DNA of 64,000 nt, from the NCBI GenBank assembly GCA_003988855.1, contig QYAI01000126.1, positions 1-64,000 of the forward strand. Reading direction: 5' to 3'. Numbering within the stretch: position 1 is the first letter of the stretch; every line of letters starts with the position of its first letter. This DNA is from Arachnopeziza araneosa. Its lineage: Eukaryota > Ascomycota > Leotiomycetes > Helotiales > Arachnopezizaceae. A model generated the notes under the pieces. That model searched no databases, was not told where the DNA came from, and saw nothing but the letters and a program-made list of their open reading frames with translations. Both the position numbers and the translations under genes were made by a program. Shown here one piece after another: positions 1 to 11,539 of the stretch.

Positions 1-840
1 TTTTTTTTTATGTAACAGCACGAACACGAATGTAGCTAGTTAAAAAGCATATAAAAGTGCGTTAATAGTCTAAGTACATTTAGTTTATAAGCTAGCTACA
101 AAGAAAAAGAAGAATATAAGAAAAGAAAAACTACAAGAGTAAAGTGTGCTTTATCTACAGTAGACTTCTTTCTAGCTTTAGTTTAAATAGACTTTGAATG
201 TACTTCTTATTCTCTACACTTCGGAAATAAGATTCTGTCGCCCGTGCTGTCTACACATGACAATCGGTTCACGTAATATTCTGCTTATCACACTGCCTTA
301 ATTCCTGCCTAGGCCCTCAGGCTTAGGTTCTAACAACCGGGTCTAACTCGTGACATTAACGTATATATAAAACTTAGTTTACGACTATTAGATAAAAGCT
401 TCGTGCTTAACTTAAATAATGTTACGAATCTAAGACTTCTTATTCGTAATTACGTGCTAAGAGCTAGCTTTGCAAGGCTAAAGCCAGGCTACTAAGCAAA
501 CTAGCGCGTCTAAAGTAGATAAAACTTATTGTAGATTTTAAAGCTTTTTACTTTTTTTTTCTTAGCTTAAAATAATTTAAAATAAAGCTTTTAACTTTTT
601 TTTTAAGCTTTTAATTTAGCTTTGTAATATAATTCTAAGCTTACTTACTTTTTTCTTGTAAAAAAATTTAAATTATACTAACTAAAAAACTAAACTTTAA
701 AACTAACTTTGCTATAACTTTTAAACTTTTTACTTAAAAAAAAACACTAAACAACTAAACTAACTGCGAAAATAGTATAACTTACAGTTATACTAAACTT
801 TAATACTAAATTAACTTAAACTTAACCAAATCGTCGTACA
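1..840. repeat. AT-rich, low-complexity block, possibly RIP-degraded repeat
   Basis: This left edge is conspicuously AT-rich compared with the rest of the window. It has poly-T and poly-A runs, many AAGCTTTTA/TAAAGCTTTT-like words and abundant TpA, and no usable open frame. Such blocks in ascomycetes are often transposon copies degraded by repeat-induced point mutation, but no transposase or reverse-transcriptase remnant is readable. The change to ordinary composition at about 830-850 is abrupt. The element may continue beyond the left edge. Confidence 0.5.
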
Positions 841-1451
841 GAGTCGGAACGATCGCAAATACCACTCCCAAGTCTACAAGATTTGCAGAGCGCATAACCT
901 CCCACTGCATTGAATAGACATAGCTTGTGTAATGCCGAAATCGTAATCAAAAAAAAGTTGTACCACGTCAACACGCCTCACATGATCAGCAGGAAAATCC
1001 ATGCCAAGGTTTGCACAGACACCTCGTTTTCCATCCCGTGCAAACGGCACCGTATGACGAAACCGGAACCTCCGGTCGCTTCGTACGCTTTGACTGATCA
1101 AACAGGGGACTAGGCCGATCAAAATCGTACGAGGTGGCTTAATCGTTGAGCGGAGTAGAGCACAAAAGCTTCTGTAGCATTGGATCGATCAGCCGCATCC
1201 GATTCATCGGTCGCCTAATGCAGAGCTTCGGGTCAAGTAGCCGACCGTTCATCCGAGTCTGCCATCTCCTGATTCAAAAACATCACTTCATTTCTTGATT
1301 GTAGACTGTTCCAATCGCCTTTGGTTGGGTCTGTAAAAGTTTTCAATATTCGCTCACGTATCACTTGCGTTGAAACACGTGCTTTTTGGCAGATTGAAAT
1401 CCGAACACAAGAAAACGCTCTACAATTTTAGATATCTCCAAGACTTCCAAC
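841..1451. other. Intergenic, no gene seen
   Basis: Ordinary base composition returns here. The only open frames are short overlapping ones on both strands (about 874-1122) with no recognisable family. The region lies beyond the 3' end of the minus-strand rhodopsin-domain gene. Confidence 0.5.
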
Positions 1452-2915
1452 TTAGGATGTAATAACCTTTGTCGTTACCCTAATCCCACTACTGGTAGGA
1501 TCCTCTTGTGGCAGGATAGCTTCCTGACTAGTCTTGCCTTTCTCAACATCCCAAGCTCCTGTAATCTTCACACTATATAACCTATCCTTATCCGTACCCG
1601 CGGTACTTGCTGCTTCACTTCCGCCAACGCTTTGAAGTTCAATACAATCATCACCCTTACTTTTCATCTTGGAAGCCGCTGTTTTGAAATAACCCAAGCC
1701 TGTGTGGTTTTTGTAGTAGGAACCTTGAGCTCCTGTGCGAGGTGATCGGGTTGTAAGTAATTTCGCCGTTTCAAGGAACCAGTTGAAGAGAGGTTTGAGT
1801 GATGGAAGAGAGGCAGCAATTATGCCAAGTGTAAGTTCGATCCTAGAAATGTGAGCTGAGTCATTTTGATCAAGGACGGAAATACATTTGCCAAACCCAG
1901 TACCAAGAGCCATGACTACAAAAGTTAGAAGTCAATTCCAAAATGTCCAGCACTTACCCAGTTCCATCCGGATCATCTGCGAAATGATATTGAATTGGGG
2001 TTTTGTAAATAGCCGCTGCGCATGCACTGAAAGTTTAGCTTTTGACTGGAAATGATCGAGAGACTTACAACAAGCCGAGACTCAACACTCCAATAAGTGA
2101 GATTTTTGTTCGGCTGTTGACCTGTAGATTCCAAATCATAGGAATAGGGAGTACCGCAAAAAATACATCTGTAAAGATGTTTACAGCTAAAAATATTAGC
2201 GTCTTGATCACTTGAGACGATATCCATACCGCTATTGAAGACTCCAAGATTAAGAAATGTAGTAAAGTCTAAGCATTTCGCAGTTCCGGTACCAATTGGG
2301 GGGCTTTGAAGTTCAACATTCCAAGATGCAGCAACTGGGCTGCATCTGAAAAACAACGGCCCGATACTGACCAACATAATAATGATCAGGAATACTACGT
2401 AACGTTAGATTAAATGTTTATGTTGAAGGAAACTCACCAATCACAGAATACAAGAAACGTCTGTATCGAGTTCGTTGAGCTAGACGGAGCAAAAAGAACG
2501 CAACGGAAAGCTTCACAAAACTGATAGCAACGACAGCAGCCAAAGTTTCCCAGAATATTGCATAGTACATTGGATCAACTTGCTCAGGCGGTATTGCGTA
2601 GACATGTTTACCAAGCCCATGATGTGTTGCATCAGTGAAGAATGCAAAGGCGACAATATTAAGAATCTAAAGAGTTAGCTTATTCGAGAGAGAGAAGAGA
2701 CGACTGACCACTGCAACCATCATAAGGCCATCATCCCCACCAAATGATTTAAGTGTTATTGTTCGAACATAGAGGCGGGCTGAGGAGATCAAGATAGCCA
2801 ATCCCGTGAGAGTTCCCGATATGGAGAGTATTTTAGGAGCATTGTTAAAGGCAAGATATTCTGGAGTCAAAGGAGGTGGGGGAGGGGCTATTGCTTGGCG
2901 AGTAAGAAGAGACAT
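1452..2915 (-). CDS. Rhodopsin-domain integral membrane protein (Pth11/SC1-like), seven exons
   Basis: This is a predicted multi-pass membrane protein of the fungal rhodopsin-domain family, which is common in Pezizomycotina and related to Pth11-type receptors; the ligand is unknown. My exons are 2915-2709, 2666-2438, 2394-2230, 2186-2069, 2026-1958, 1915-1886 and 1842-1452, totalling 402 codons in phase. Family landmarks are an N-terminal helix followed by RLYVRTITLKSFGGDD, a CSPVAASWN segment, FTDVFFAVLPIPMIWNLQV, and IELTLGIIAASLPSLKPLF. The C-terminal tail (about residues 300-402) is hydrophilic and cytosolic-looking. The start is the ATG at 2915; an upstream TTG in the same frame was ignored. 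Exon 6 is only 30 nt and restores the GSWYWVWQM-IELTLG joint, so automatic models may miss it. Confidence 0.85.
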
Positions 2916-3741
2916 GATGAGGATGTGCTGCAGGAACAAGAAGCAAGAGCTTGAATGATCGCGACTTCAAGACAGGAAACTATGGACTACTAAGACTACT
3001 TTATACTCCGATTTAACGGCTCGAACCTGTAACGTCCCGTCTTCTGGTGTCAACCAATATCGCAACGCCTGGATGTACAGACTGATTGTCATTGCGTCAA
3101 GCATGGCCTGTTTTTGAAATGTTAAGTGTCACGGACAGTGCATCACTATCCCGAAAGATGATGAGGCCCGGCTTGCTCGTTCTTCGGCCAAGGAAGCCGT
3201 AGTATTCCACGGCACAGCTCACCGATACAAGTCTTCAAAGGAGGGGCTGGCATAGGCCGTTCGGATGGTCTACAGAGCTTGGACCTCATGAAGAAGGATT
3301 CATCCCGTAGAACATCAAACATCCAAACCTCAATCTGCATGTAATTGGAAAGCTTGAGAGTGGCGGTTAGGCAGCTGCAAAGAATGGAAATGAAAACTTG
3401 CACTTAATGGGATATTCCCGGCTTTCGTCGCTTCACCTTACCAAATCGAGTCTTTGGCGTTTTTTGGGCTGAAATTCTCATCCGTGCGCAAAAAGTTCAG
3501 CATGCGACAGGATCAAACAGAAGACCCTCTGCATTGCATCTGCGATTTGTCTGGACTCTGCAGTGTCTGTTTCTCCTGTGCGCACTGTGCTCCTGGGCTA
3601 GCCCAACCAACCAAGTTCTTCATTGGTCAAATGACTGATGGGAACGTTATGCAGATCCGAATCATGAAACTGGGACATCATCACATACTGTGAAAGCTTG
3701 AGAGAAGATATCACGTCAAGATCAATCTGCAACGCTCGGAT
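2916..3741. other. Intergenic, no convincing gene
   Basis: Only short overlapping frames without family resemblance are present. It includes the promoter side of the minus-strand rhodopsin-domain gene. Confidence 0.4.
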
Positions 3742-4608
3742 ATGAGTATCCTGTCGCCACCTCAACCCCGTCTTCCAGGTCTGTGGTTCTGGGCACGGTC
3801 GTGCGAACACGCGGGAGAGATTGGACCGACCGTTGATCCAAACTTTCTTACCCAGTGGGCGAAGCGGGAAGCAGGGCCGGATGAAGGGAGACGTTCCCCG
3901 TTCTTCAGAGTAGAAAATAGGTTAGGGAGCACCAGGGGAGAAAAGCAGCTTCAGGTTCCCAAGATAGGGTTTGAGAACGAGAACGAGAACGAGAACGGCG
4001 AGAAGACGAGGGATTTATGGAAAGTATGTTTCGTTTGGGGCCTTGGCTTCGGATTGGTACGGACCAATTCCAATCGGCTCTCTGCCGGGCTGCGCCAAGT
4101 AGCGGTTGCTCAGAAATTCGTGATGCCATTTTCACTCATGCCGGAGGCAGCTGCTATTTTTAAGAGTATGACCTTGGTCTCAGCGACAACGAGCAGGGGT
4201 TTCCTCGTCATCAACCTCCTGCTTTATCGATTACCTGTGGTATGTCTTCATAGAGATGATACGGTCCAAACTCGTCGACTGGCAAGAAATTCTCAGACGC
4301 TAAAGGCGCCGTTGCATAAAGGGATCCTACCCCTTCAATTTCGGTCACTGAGTCCAGCGAGTTCATTCGTGCGATGCTCATCTTGGTTGTTAAGGATATC
4401 GGGCATGTTTCTATTGGAGAACCCATCAAACTCTTTCTCAAATGCTTCAGCTCGTCGCCGGATTCGGCCATTCGTACTTTATATTTTGACAACAAATGTA
4501 ATTGTGGCACTCGAAACGGCTGATGGGGAGGTTGAGCAAGTCAGGATAGCAAGAAGGCATTTTGCCACCTGCGATGGAGCTGGGGTTGTTTGCAGAGATG
4601 TTTCGTGA
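3742..4608 (+). CDS. Orphan ORF, hypothetical protein (288 codons)
   Basis: An uninterrupted ATG-started frame of 288 codons, longer than expected by chance here, but without a domain I recognise. It has a short ENENENENG stretch (from a hexanucleotide GAGAAC repeat at about 3972-3996) and is otherwise rich in Arg, Ser and Leu. No signal peptide or clear membrane segment is visible. The opposite strand carries a 99-codon frame at 4211-4510 that also reads plausibly, so the coding strand is uncertain. Neighbours are a gene-poor stretch and a degraded NmrA-like fragment. It could be non-coding. Confidence 0.3.
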   Translation: MSILSPPQPRLPGLWFWARSCEHAGEIGPTVDPNFLTQWAKREAGPDEGRRSPFFRVENRLGSTRGEKQLQVPKIGFENENENENGEKTRDLWKVCFVWGLGFGLVRTNSNRLSAGLRQVAVAQKFVMPFSLMPEAAAIFKSMTLVSATTSRGFLVINLLLYRLPVVCLHRDDTVQTRRLARNSQTLKAPLHKGILPLQFRSLSPASSFVRCSSWLLRISGMFLLENPSNSFSNASARRRIRPFVLYILTTNVIVALETADGEVEQVRIARRHFATCDGAGVVCRDVS

Positions 4609-5620
4609 TTGGATCTTTCAAGAAGCCTTATCAATACTTACGCTGTGACCGCACTGGCTATAGTTCAGTACTTCCTGACAAGATTTGCAGACGCATCGTT
4701 TCTAAGTAAGTATCAGTCGAGCTCATCACCGGCAGTGTGGACGGAAGTGAGGGAAGGAGCTGAGGAGCGTGCATATCAGAAATTTTCACTTAAAATCCCT
4801 CTTAGAGAATCAACATCACTTCACCACATATCAATCTATCCTCTTTTCTGTCAGTGCTGCCAAGCCGAATGTGGGTGGACACGATCAAAAATCCATGTGC
4901 AGAGCAAGAGTAAGTTCATCGCAAGGTAGTGCTCTATAAGGCTACGGTCCTTGTCGATGACTTAAATGAAGCTGGTTCTTTGAGTAGTGGAGTGTTTACT
5001 TGGTGGGGAGACCACATTCAAACACCAGACACTCTAGGTAGTCTTATCACAACAAAAAAGTTTTAGCTTGGATATCCAGACTATTCAGCGATGGTTTGAA
5101 ACTTTCCCAATCTTTGCTCACCCTCACAAACTCCAGACCCTGATTGCTCTGGATGAGCATAGTCGTATGTTTCCTTACTTTCGTCAGCCATTAGCTACTC
5201 TGATGTTGTGGCCTCAGGCACTCACTTCACTAGCCACACTAGCTAGCAGTAGTATTTAGGAGCCACGAGCTCGCCCCTCGCTTCCTCCTTCAGAGTTTTC
5301 GATTGAGTGATATTATATCTGATCTGGGGAGCTGCCGTATATTATGATGAAACTGAAGATTTCAAGCACTATCAACTAGGATTGCACAATCACTATGAAC
5401 CACTCTCCTTGCTGGCATTTCGACTTTGCATCAGTCGGTACACAGAACTGTCGACGAGATGTTGAGCTGAGGCGACGAAAAGCGGAGATCCAAGCCTCTG
5501 AACTGATACTCCAATCTTTGGCTGTAAATAAGTGAGCATCAGCCAATTTCAACTGTTTCCATTGTAAATCAATGGAGAGTTGACCATAAAGCATGCAAAA
5601 GGATCCAAGACTTACTTATC
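4609..5620. other. Gene-poor stretch, no recognisable product
   Basis: Short frames (for example 5068-5259 on plus and 5376-5594 on minus) have no family resemblance. I see no RNA gene or repeat. Confidence 0.35.
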
Positions 5621-6069
5621 TTAATGGACAGTTATACCCTCGGAACTCTTAACGCTAGCATATCCAACTTTCTCTTGCTCCTCAGCTTCCACGAATCCTG
5701 CGGGAGGGTTTTAGATGTTCAAGAGAGGGAATGTTAGAGCAACCTCACGCATTACTCACCAGATAATGGTGTGTTAAAACGTGAAATAACCGTAAAGCCT
5801 TGATGCATCAAAGCTCTTAAATACCAAGCTCCTGAGCTGCTTGAATATTTCTGGGTTCTTTGTAGGCTGGAGGGGTCATTTTTTGTCGTGGGAAATCCTA
5901 GTATCCTGCAGTGGCATATATAGGGGTATAAGTCCAAGCCATTAGGGAGCTTCCTTTTTGCGATATTTTCCATAAGGCCAGTTCCAAGAAGAATCAAAAC
6001 CGATCGCAAGGATTGAAGAGATTGCATCTTGGTCCTGAGCATCTCTACCGGCTGAGATGTTGCAGCCAT
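5621..6069 (-). pseudogene. Probable remnant of an NmrA-like / NAD(P)-binding protein N-terminus
   Basis: An ATG frame from 6069 ends in WYLRALMHQGFTVISRF, which resembles the first helix and second strand of NmrA-like proteins (consensus ...ilkALLdaGFtVtvltR). A GT...AG intron (about 5702-5759) then leads to a second exon with ASVKSSEGITVH before an early TAA at 5621-5623. The expected glycine-rich GxxGxxG nucleotide-binding loop is not recognisable in front, and nothing of the remaining roughly 250 residues follows. I infer a truncated, decayed copy. The family call rests on one short stretch and is tentative. Confidence 0.3.
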
Positions 6070-7012
6070 TTATATTCGCACGGGAAGCAGCTGGTCCTGG
6101 CTTGCAGAGGAAGAATCTAAGCCACCACATTTGAGCCCTGACGTGATACATCATAACTGAGCCGGTCCAGTGGATACCATAACATCCTGTGTAAGTTTTA
6201 ACACTTTTTCACGACCGAACTGCAATATTTTTTGACGGCACACGTCATGTCATTTCGGTCGGAGTGAACATTTGAGTTCGGTACTACCTACGTTCAATTT
6301 CCGCAATTGAACTTGACGGCTTTGAGTCGCTTTGTACTCTCAGTTTTCCTCATGTACTAAGCATTTACAAAGTCCAAATTCTTCTATCTAGATCGATTTC
6401 CAACCTCCTCTGCCGCTGGCCTGTTCAGCGCCACATCTTCAGTCCTATCCCCCACCTTATGTGCTTTAATTCGTCCAAAATTCTACCGTGCTTCTCGGTA
6501 GTCAATATGTCCATAATGATGCTGGCGACGAAAGGGTTTCCATAGGCTGAAATTTCCTAGCCTGTCCTGAGAGCGGAAGAGTAGCGTGTCTTCTATCGAT
6601 ACTTTTGTTTAGGCGATTAGAAGTTGGACCAAATTGTTCAAGAATTAACATTGGTTAAGCATACCATGCCTTTTTACGAACGTGTTTCAGGCGCTTTGGT
6701 GGCTTTGAGGATATTATCAAAATCAATGGTGCTCACAGGCCTGGAAATATTGATAAATATAACCTTCTTCAATAAGTAAAGTCTTAATCTCGCGTCTTCT
6801 TTCTGCTTCATCCTTCACCCAGCATTACAAAATAGCTTGCCCTGACTCGTCAATATCGGTCCCAGAAATTCCTCCTTGCTTGCTTGACTTTATATGCCGC
6901 ATCCTACTTCCTTCTAGGACCCAGAATCATTCTGCTCTTCATGCAATAACATGCATAAAAGCTTAATCTAAAACTTGGTGATGCAGAGTATATTCGTAGC
7001 TTGACATCAGAC
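6070..7012. other. Intergenic, nothing recognised
   Basis: No open frame of note apart from a 70-codon frame overlapping the upstream remnant. Moderately AT-rich. It holds the 3' side of the HET-domain gene. Confidence 0.45.
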
Positions 7013-8941
7013 TCATTTGATGGTAAACTCCTCCATCACCAACTCCCCACGCCCAATTGAACCCATCCCCTCACTATTCATAAACTCCTTTACATATGCA
7101 TCCCCAATGAAGACATACTCATTAGCTGACTGTCGAAGCACAACTGGCATCGCACAACCAAGGAGTAAGCAGACCTTATCCCCTGACAACAAACGATACC
7201 CCCCTATGCCGAATCCACCTAATCGATTTTCATCCACAGCCGGTGGATAAGTTTGAAAATAAGTAAACATACGGCGGCCCTTGTGTAAGCAAGCAACAGC
7301 CTCCCAGTGGATATTCATTAAGAAATCTAGAACTGATTTCTCCTGAAACAGGAGCGCAAGCTTGATTTTCATCAGCTCCTCTCGAGAGAAACCGAAAGGA
7401 CCAAAAAAGGCAGAAATGAAGGCACTTGATCTACCATCAGTTGCTTGGAGATCAAAAAACTCCCAACATTTATACAAATATTCTAGAAACACTCGAAATG
7501 CTTCAGGACCTCCTTTCCAGCTCATATTGAGAGCCCGATTGTCTTCGTCTTCCGATTCTGGATCGAATGGAAGTACGCCGGCTTCGATGACAGTTGCGAT
7601 AATTGCCCCTTTGACACACAATTTCATTCCTGATCCAAATCTGTATATAGACTGGCCACCTCCGGCGTTGCTGATAAACTTTGGATTTTTTCGAAGGGAC
7701 CGATATGGGATACTAACAAAAAGATCTTGAGCGTTATGTAACAAATTTGGGACCCATGACGGCAGTGATGAATTTGGCAAAGTGCTTGCGCTCTCGAGAA
7801 TAATATCAATCCTTCTCCACCAATTAATAAGAATCTGGATAAAGTTGACCAAAACCTCTTCCTGTGATTCGGCGTAATCTATTGTTAGAAGTTCTCTTAT
7901 TTCCGATGGCAAGCACCCGTAAAATCCAAAAATCTTGTCCCTTGGATCTGATGCCTTTATAAGGCTATGCTTTTCATACCAATCACTTAAGGTCATATAT
8001 TCTCCACGCAAAGATGATCCCAATGGCGGCAAAAGGTGCGGTCCTTGAGTTTTAGTCATTCTCCAGGCAAATTCCGCATTGACATCCCCTCTGCTTATCG
8101 TTTGTAATTCCTCTGACGCCTTATTCCAGAACTCAATGAATTTTTTGTACGGGACAACGTGACCAGCATGACAAATCGATGCATCGCGAGAATACATAAC
8201 TTCTTGAACAATCCAAACTCTTTCCCAATATGGTAGATGCACACAGATAAACATTGAAGTCAAGAGGTCTAGTTGATGCTCCCTTTCCAGAACTCGAAGG
8301 TAAGAAAGGTCTTCTGGTGCTCGCTGATCTCGTATGTAGGCCACTATAAAGGTGAACAGCAAGGTAAGATACCATTCTTCTTCAGGTTTATACTGGTCTA
8401 CAGAAGTAAGGCAGATAACGGTGCTATGTGCGTAAGAATAAAAATCCCTCATTTTCATGACTTGTCTATTTCGCTCTGGTACGTCGGACTGGTTGATGGC
8501 TAGAGCGTCAATCCACATCACGCGGTCTTCGGTTGGTTGGCGTAACTGTCGCAAGATACACTCCAGGTTTCGGGTGATCATCCATTCCGTGCCGTTGACA
8601 TTGATGGATTTGAAGTCAGTCTGATCACCCTAAACGTATGACAAAGCTTCGTACTTTAGACTCTCTGCTTGTCGAACTTGGAATATGCTGCACTCAATCG
8701 GGTCGTCTTTCGCTCCCGGATGGATTTTCACTAATCTAATTTCATCATCCACGAGGGAAGTATATACGACCTTGGAAGTAATATTGTTGAGCGTCGCGAG
8801 GGGTGTAAATCCGAGCGAGTTCTGCTGGTTGATTTCGCCAGACTGAGCTTCATTCGCGACATCTTCATGGGCTTCTTCATGGGCTTCTTCATGGTCAGGA
8901 TGAGGGATAAATTCTTCAATCGCATTCATATTGACCTCCAT
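7013..8941 (-). pseudogene. HET-domain (heterokaryon incompatibility) protein, interrupted by one in-frame TAG
   Basis: One continuous frame of 643 codons is broken only by TAG at 8630-8632. HET-domain proteins act in non-self recognition and regulated cell death in filamentous ascomycetes. Landmarks, reading N to C: an acidic stretch with EEAHEEAHED repeats, IECSIFQ..EALSYV, then the stop, then GDQTDFKSINVNG, MWIDALAINQSDVPERNRQV, SDPRDKIFGFYGCL, and near the C-terminus LLSGDKVCLLLG..PVVLR..YVFIGDAYV. The canonical motif is SYVWG; here the Trp codon TGG has become TAG. On the plus strand this is CCA to CTA, a CpA to TpA change as made by RIP. No GT/AG pair can splice it out without losing the motif. 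The start chosen is the ATG at 8941; the next is 8929. It could be a null allele, a sequencing error, or read through. Confidence 0.85.
8857..8893. repeat. 12-bp in-frame tandem repeat in the HET gene
   Basis: Three near-identical copies of a 12-bp unit (CTTCTTCATGGG on plus) encode the EEAH repeats at the N-terminus of the HET-domain protein. The length is a multiple of three, so copy changes would keep the frame. Confidence 0.8.
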
Positions 8942-9569
8942 GATGAAGAGGAATCTACCTGTCAATCTGCCAAACCAAAAGGGCTGTCGTGGCACGATCA
9001 GAGATCAATCAGCATCGACCACACCGAACCAAGAAAAAAAGACTGCATGGTCTCGCGCCTTGCGATAGAAGGCGTCTTGATTACTATTTATTTGCTTGGG
9101 TCGACGTAGGTTATATAAACAAAGGTCTTTGGCACAAAGGCCAACGTTCGTGGAGAGAAAGCTGAAATCACGAGCAATACCCCTCTATTAACCTTACTCG
9201 TAAGCGATCAACATTGTGGGAGCACCTTAGAGAAAGCCTGTGAGTTCTCATGTCTTCCACTTCCATGGGAAAAGTAAAATTCAACCTGCGCTAATAATCA
9301 GAATAGCCTGATCTAAGTTCTAACGCATTAAATTCGATCTTGCATTCGCTGCAGCAGAAGTGATGCGCTCTTTACTACTTCGCATCATTGGGTCCATCGG
9401 CGATCTCCTATCGGCCGGATGAGACACCAAGACACGATCGTTTCCGTCCGATTACACAATGAAGGAATTATAAGATCTCGTCTTGATCCGATTCTAGATT
9501 TCGTATAGCAGGTTGCATAAGCCATAAACAAGATATTCTCAAGCCTTTCCTGCAATAGTTGATTCCACA
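8942..9569. promoter_or_regulatory. Divergent promoter region between HET gene and deaminase
   Basis: A 628-bp divergent intergenic region. A TATA-like TTATATAAAC lies at about 9109-9118, around 170 bp from the HET start and 450 bp from the deaminase start. It is closer to the usual distance for the HET gene, read on the minus strand. No other element is recognised. Confidence 0.35.
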
Positions 9570-10214
9570 ATGTCACATTCATCAGAAGATCTTGTGGCCA
9601 AACTCCTTAACGTGACAGAATCATCGATTGTCCCACTTACTCGCGCCCAAGTCTCTTCAGGGAGCAAGCTCTTCGGCGCTGCTATCCTCTCCAGATCCAA
9701 TCTCGAACCATTCACTGTCGCAACCAATAACGAGCGTGCATCCCCTCTTCTTCATGGCGAAATCAATTGCATTCAAACCTTCTTCGCTTCTCCAAAAGAA
9801 GGGAGGCCACTGACCAAAGACTGCATTTTCTTTGCGACGCACGAGCCATGCAGCTTGTGTCTCAGCGGAATCACTTGGAGTGGTTTCAATGAGTTCTACT
9901 ATCTTTTCACGTACGAAGATAGCAGAGATGCATTCGGAATACCCTACGATATCGACATCCTTGAGTCTGTTTATCGAGTTCCATCGCCAGCAGATACACC
10001 AGAAACCCTAGCAGCCAGACCACTGTATAACCGTACCAACAAATTCTTCAAAGCACAGTCTATTGCTGACCTTGTAGCTACTCTTGAAGATGAGACGGCC
10101 AAAGCAAAGTGGACAGCAGAGATCGCACGTCTGAAGGGTGTATATAATGAGTTATCAGACACATATCAGAAAGGCAAGGCAACGGGACAGGAGACTTCCA
10201 GCGTCTTCCAATAA
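9570..10214 (+). CDS. Cytidine/deoxycytidylate-type deaminase family protein
   Basis: A 214-residue intronless protein of the zinc-dependent CMP/dCMP deaminase superfamily. The zinc site is readable: HGE (His ligand and catalytic Glu) in PLLHGEINCIQTFF, and the PCxxC pair in THEPCSLCLSGITWSGF. Deaminases of this fold remove the amino group from cytosine, guanine or related nucleobases. The short IYDIDILESVYR-like C-terminal part does not tell me the substrate, so a nucleobase or nucleoside deaminase is as far as I can go. There is no signal peptide, so it is probably cytosolic. The start is the first ATG of the frame. Confidence 0.8.
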   Translation: MSHSSEDLVAKLLNVTESSIVPLTRAQVSSGSKLFGAAILSRSNLEPFTVATNNERASPLLHGEINCIQTFFASPKEGRPLTKDCIFFATHEPCSLCLSGITWSGFNEFYYLFTYEDSRDAFGIPYDIDILESVYRVPSPADTPETLAARPLYNRTNKFFKAQSIADLVATLEDETAKAKWTAEIARLKGVYNELSDTYQKGKATGQETSSVFQ

Positions 10215-11539
10215 AGCTTCCCATGTAAGAGAATCTATGCAATTTAAATACAGATGTACATCATGGGGATTACTGATGATAACAGGAAACCACTCGCTCC
10301 GCCAAGAATTATTTGACAATGAGAGCTCGCGTATGACCATGTTCAGCTGGCACAGTTGCAACAATGGCGTTTATGTATTTAAGATATCCAATTGAAAAGC
10401 AACAAAACTTCTTTACATCCTTGTCACACTACACAGATTTGGGTTTTTACTGTCTGTTGCGCCCATCTGGCTACTCCAAGTTTTGAAGCTGTGAAACCCA
10501 AAATTTTCCTCAACTACTCCATTCGATGCAAGTTTGTGAACTACTTTTTTAACCTTTCAAAGTGAAATCTTTGAAAATCAACTCAAAATCAACTCAAAAT
10601 CAACTCTGCTTTAGATTTATTCCACACCAGCGGTATCCACCTAAGACAAGAGCAGCTGAAACCAAGTAAGCTCCCAACAGTCACTGATCATAAACGAATC
10701 CCAGACAAATAAATCCATCGCAGCAATCGCAATTTCCATTACTAGCTAGGCTATGAAATAACCTTGGCAGAACATTACACCATGAGCGATGCTACGTTCT
10801 AACTTCGGTACGAATTCCCATTTGAAACCGTAGTTGATGATAGAAGGCTCCATACTTTCCTGCAATTTAAATGGAGCACAGCTGTGTGTCGTTCTTAGCT
10901 TCTTATTTAGGTTCCCAAGGCCAAGTCTCGCTTCGATACTTTATCCGACTGTTTCAACCGCCTTCTTTTCCATTCTTCCCAGCGGCATGGAACATTCAAA
11001 ATCCGAGATATGCAACTGGTCTTAAACCATCGCAGAAATTCACTCTGATGCTTACGGGAAATAGAGATTTGATTTCGATATTAAATTCGAATCCACGAAA
11101 TGTTGGCTTGATAGAGTGCTACCAGGAGATAAACATTCAATCACCAAACAAAGATTTTCTAGAAATTGATATCCTGGCATTACGCACTTCATTTCTTAGC
11201 TCCGGCTTCTCCAACCGAAGTGTGCAATTTCACGCTGACCACATGGCACGAAATAAATTGCGGTTATATTGCGAAACCTTATTTCTCCAGTTTTTTGTCC
11301 GTGATCATGATTGCGGAGGACTCCTGCCGAAAAGCCCCACCTGCTTTTGGAATTTAGGTATCATTATGTCTCAATATTGTGGTTTTTATTCGGTTCGTTT
11401 CCAGCGCTGGCCCTCGCACCCGACGTTCTGGGCAAGACCATTTCAAGGTCTGCTATTATATATTCAGTATTCTTCATGTTTGACTCCTTCTTGTGTTCCG
11501 ATTGTCTCAACCTTATCCTTTTCTGATCTGATCTTCAAA
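10215..11539. other. Intergenic and LPMO upstream region
   Basis: No gene is recognised. A period-11 tandem repeat (TCAAAATCAAC, three copies) lies at about 10574-10606. The LPMO frame stays open upstream to 10871, but that extension has no family resemblance and would destroy the LPMO signal peptide. A TATA-like ATTATATATT at about 11454-11463 precedes the LPMO start by roughly 80 bp. Confidence 0.45.
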
